DNA of 6,495 nt, taken from positions 1 to 6,495 of the forward strand of contig JAWWBN010000218.1 of the NCBI GenBank assembly GCA_033720955.1, in the 5' to 3' direction. How positions within the stretch are numbered: the stretch's first letter is position 1; the number at the start of each line of letters is the position of its first letter. The position numbers and the translations under genes are program-made. Positions 6,203 through 6,495 of the stretch are shown one piece after another. This DNA comes from JAWWBN01 sp033720955 (lineage in GTDB: Bacteria > Acidobacteriota > Thermoanaerobaculia > Multivoradales > JAHEKO01). The notes below the pieces were generated by a model. That model was not told the DNA's origin, searched no databases, and was given only the letters and a program-made list of their open reading frames with translations.

Positions 6203-6495
6203 ATGACGATCCTGCGCGCCCGTCTGCCCCTCCTCGCCGCCCTCGGCCTCCTCTCCGGACTCGCCGCCTGCTCCCGACCCGAGACCGCCTCGGAGCCCGC
6301 CCCCGAGACGGTGGAGGCCCGTGCCGTCCGCCTGGCCCACGAGCTGCTCATCGTGGACACCCACGTGGACGTGCCCTACCGCCTGGAGCGGGAGATGGCG
6401 GTGATCGGCGAGCGCACCGAGGGCGGCGACTTCGACCACCCCCGGGCGAAGGAGGGGGGTCTCGACGCCCCCTTCATGTCGATCTACGTCCCCGC
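6203..6495 (+). CDS. Membrane dipeptidase (peptidase family M19), lipoprotein, N-terminal 97 residues (runs off right edge)
   Basis: M19 (renal dipeptidase-like) enzymes are zinc metallopeptidases that hydrolyse dipeptides, including D-residue-containing ones. Here the N-terminus MTILRARLPLLAALGLL leads to the lipobox LAAC (Cys 23), followed by a Ser/Pro/Glu/Ala-rich tether, so the enzyme should be lipid-anchored outside the cytoplasmic membrane. The mature part opens with HELLIVDTHVDVPYRL. The H54-x-D56 pair matches the first zinc-ligand motif of the family (His20 and Asp22 in human renal dipeptidase). FDHPRAKEGGLDAPFMSIYVP matches the conserved region that follows. The remaining zinc ligands lie outside the window; family members are usually about 350-430 aa. 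The ATG at 6203 is the natural start because it directly precedes the signal peptide. It is 106 nt downstream of the aminotransferase on the same strand, separated by the inverted repeat, so an independent promoter is likely. Confidence 0.88.
   Translation, partial: MTILRARLPLLAALGLLSGLAACSRPETASEPAPETVEARAVRLAHELLIVDTHVDVPYRLEREMAVIGERTEGGDFDHPRAKEGGLDAPFMSIYVP

Noticed and set aside
5059..6360. A 433-codon minus-strand frame over the aminotransferase and the dipeptidase start
   Set aside because: It is antisense to two genes with visible catalytic residues and runs through the inverted repeat. Its product has Arg/Gly/Ala/Gln-rich composition and no domain.
1..6495. CRISPR arrays, tRNA or rRNA genes, insertion sequences, phage or toxin-antitoxin genes
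   Set aside because: No regularly spaced repeats, cloverleaf-like sequence, transposase motifs or terminal inverted repeats were seen. The window is filled by five ordinary chromosomal genes.

Overview
The window is GC-rich (roughly 70% by eye, not counted), with strong G/C third-position bias and genes packed almost end to end. The efflux genes and the two lipoprotein-type signal peptides point to a Gram-negative (diderm) bacterium. The gene styles, including the fused glycosyltransferase/methyltransferase and the apparently leaderless starts, would suit an Acidobacteriota-like lineage, but that placement is a low-confidence guess; no rRNA or other marker is present.

Left block (1-4690, minus strand), in transcription order: a bifunctional family 2 glycosyltransferase/class I SAM-dependent methyltransferase (4690-3230), then about 45 nt later a lipoprotein periplasmic adaptor of the HlyD/MFP family (about 3181-2075), then, with a 4-nt ATGA overlap, an RND efflux permease (start 2078) that runs off the left edge after 692 codons. 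Adaptor and permease clearly form one efflux operon. The glycosyltransferase/methyltransferase may be its first gene, because no terminator is visible in the short gap. An outer-membrane TolC-like partner is not in the window and could lie beyond the left edge.

Centre (4691-4803): a 113-nt divergent promoter region. It holds a weak -10-like hexamer facing left close to the glycosyltransferase start, a possible sigma70-type promoter facing right, and an exact 9-bp direct repeat bracketing the rightward -10.

Right block (4804-6495, plus strand): a complete fold-type I PLP-dependent aminotransferase (4804-6096), a 106-nt gap containing a long nested inverted repeat (6103-6172), then the start of a lipoprotein M19 membrane dipeptidase (6203 onward) that runs off the right edge. 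Amino-acid and dipeptide metabolism is a loose common theme on this side.

There is no CRISPR array, RNA gene, transposon or phage gene. No stretch over 300 nt lacks a gene. The very long open frames antisense to these genes are GC-bias shadows. I do not see a clearly new biological system. The points most worth a second look are the enlarged TM6-TM7 linker of the RND pump, the possible co-transcription of a lipid- or glycan-type bifunctional enzyme with an efflux pump, and the nested inverted repeat.
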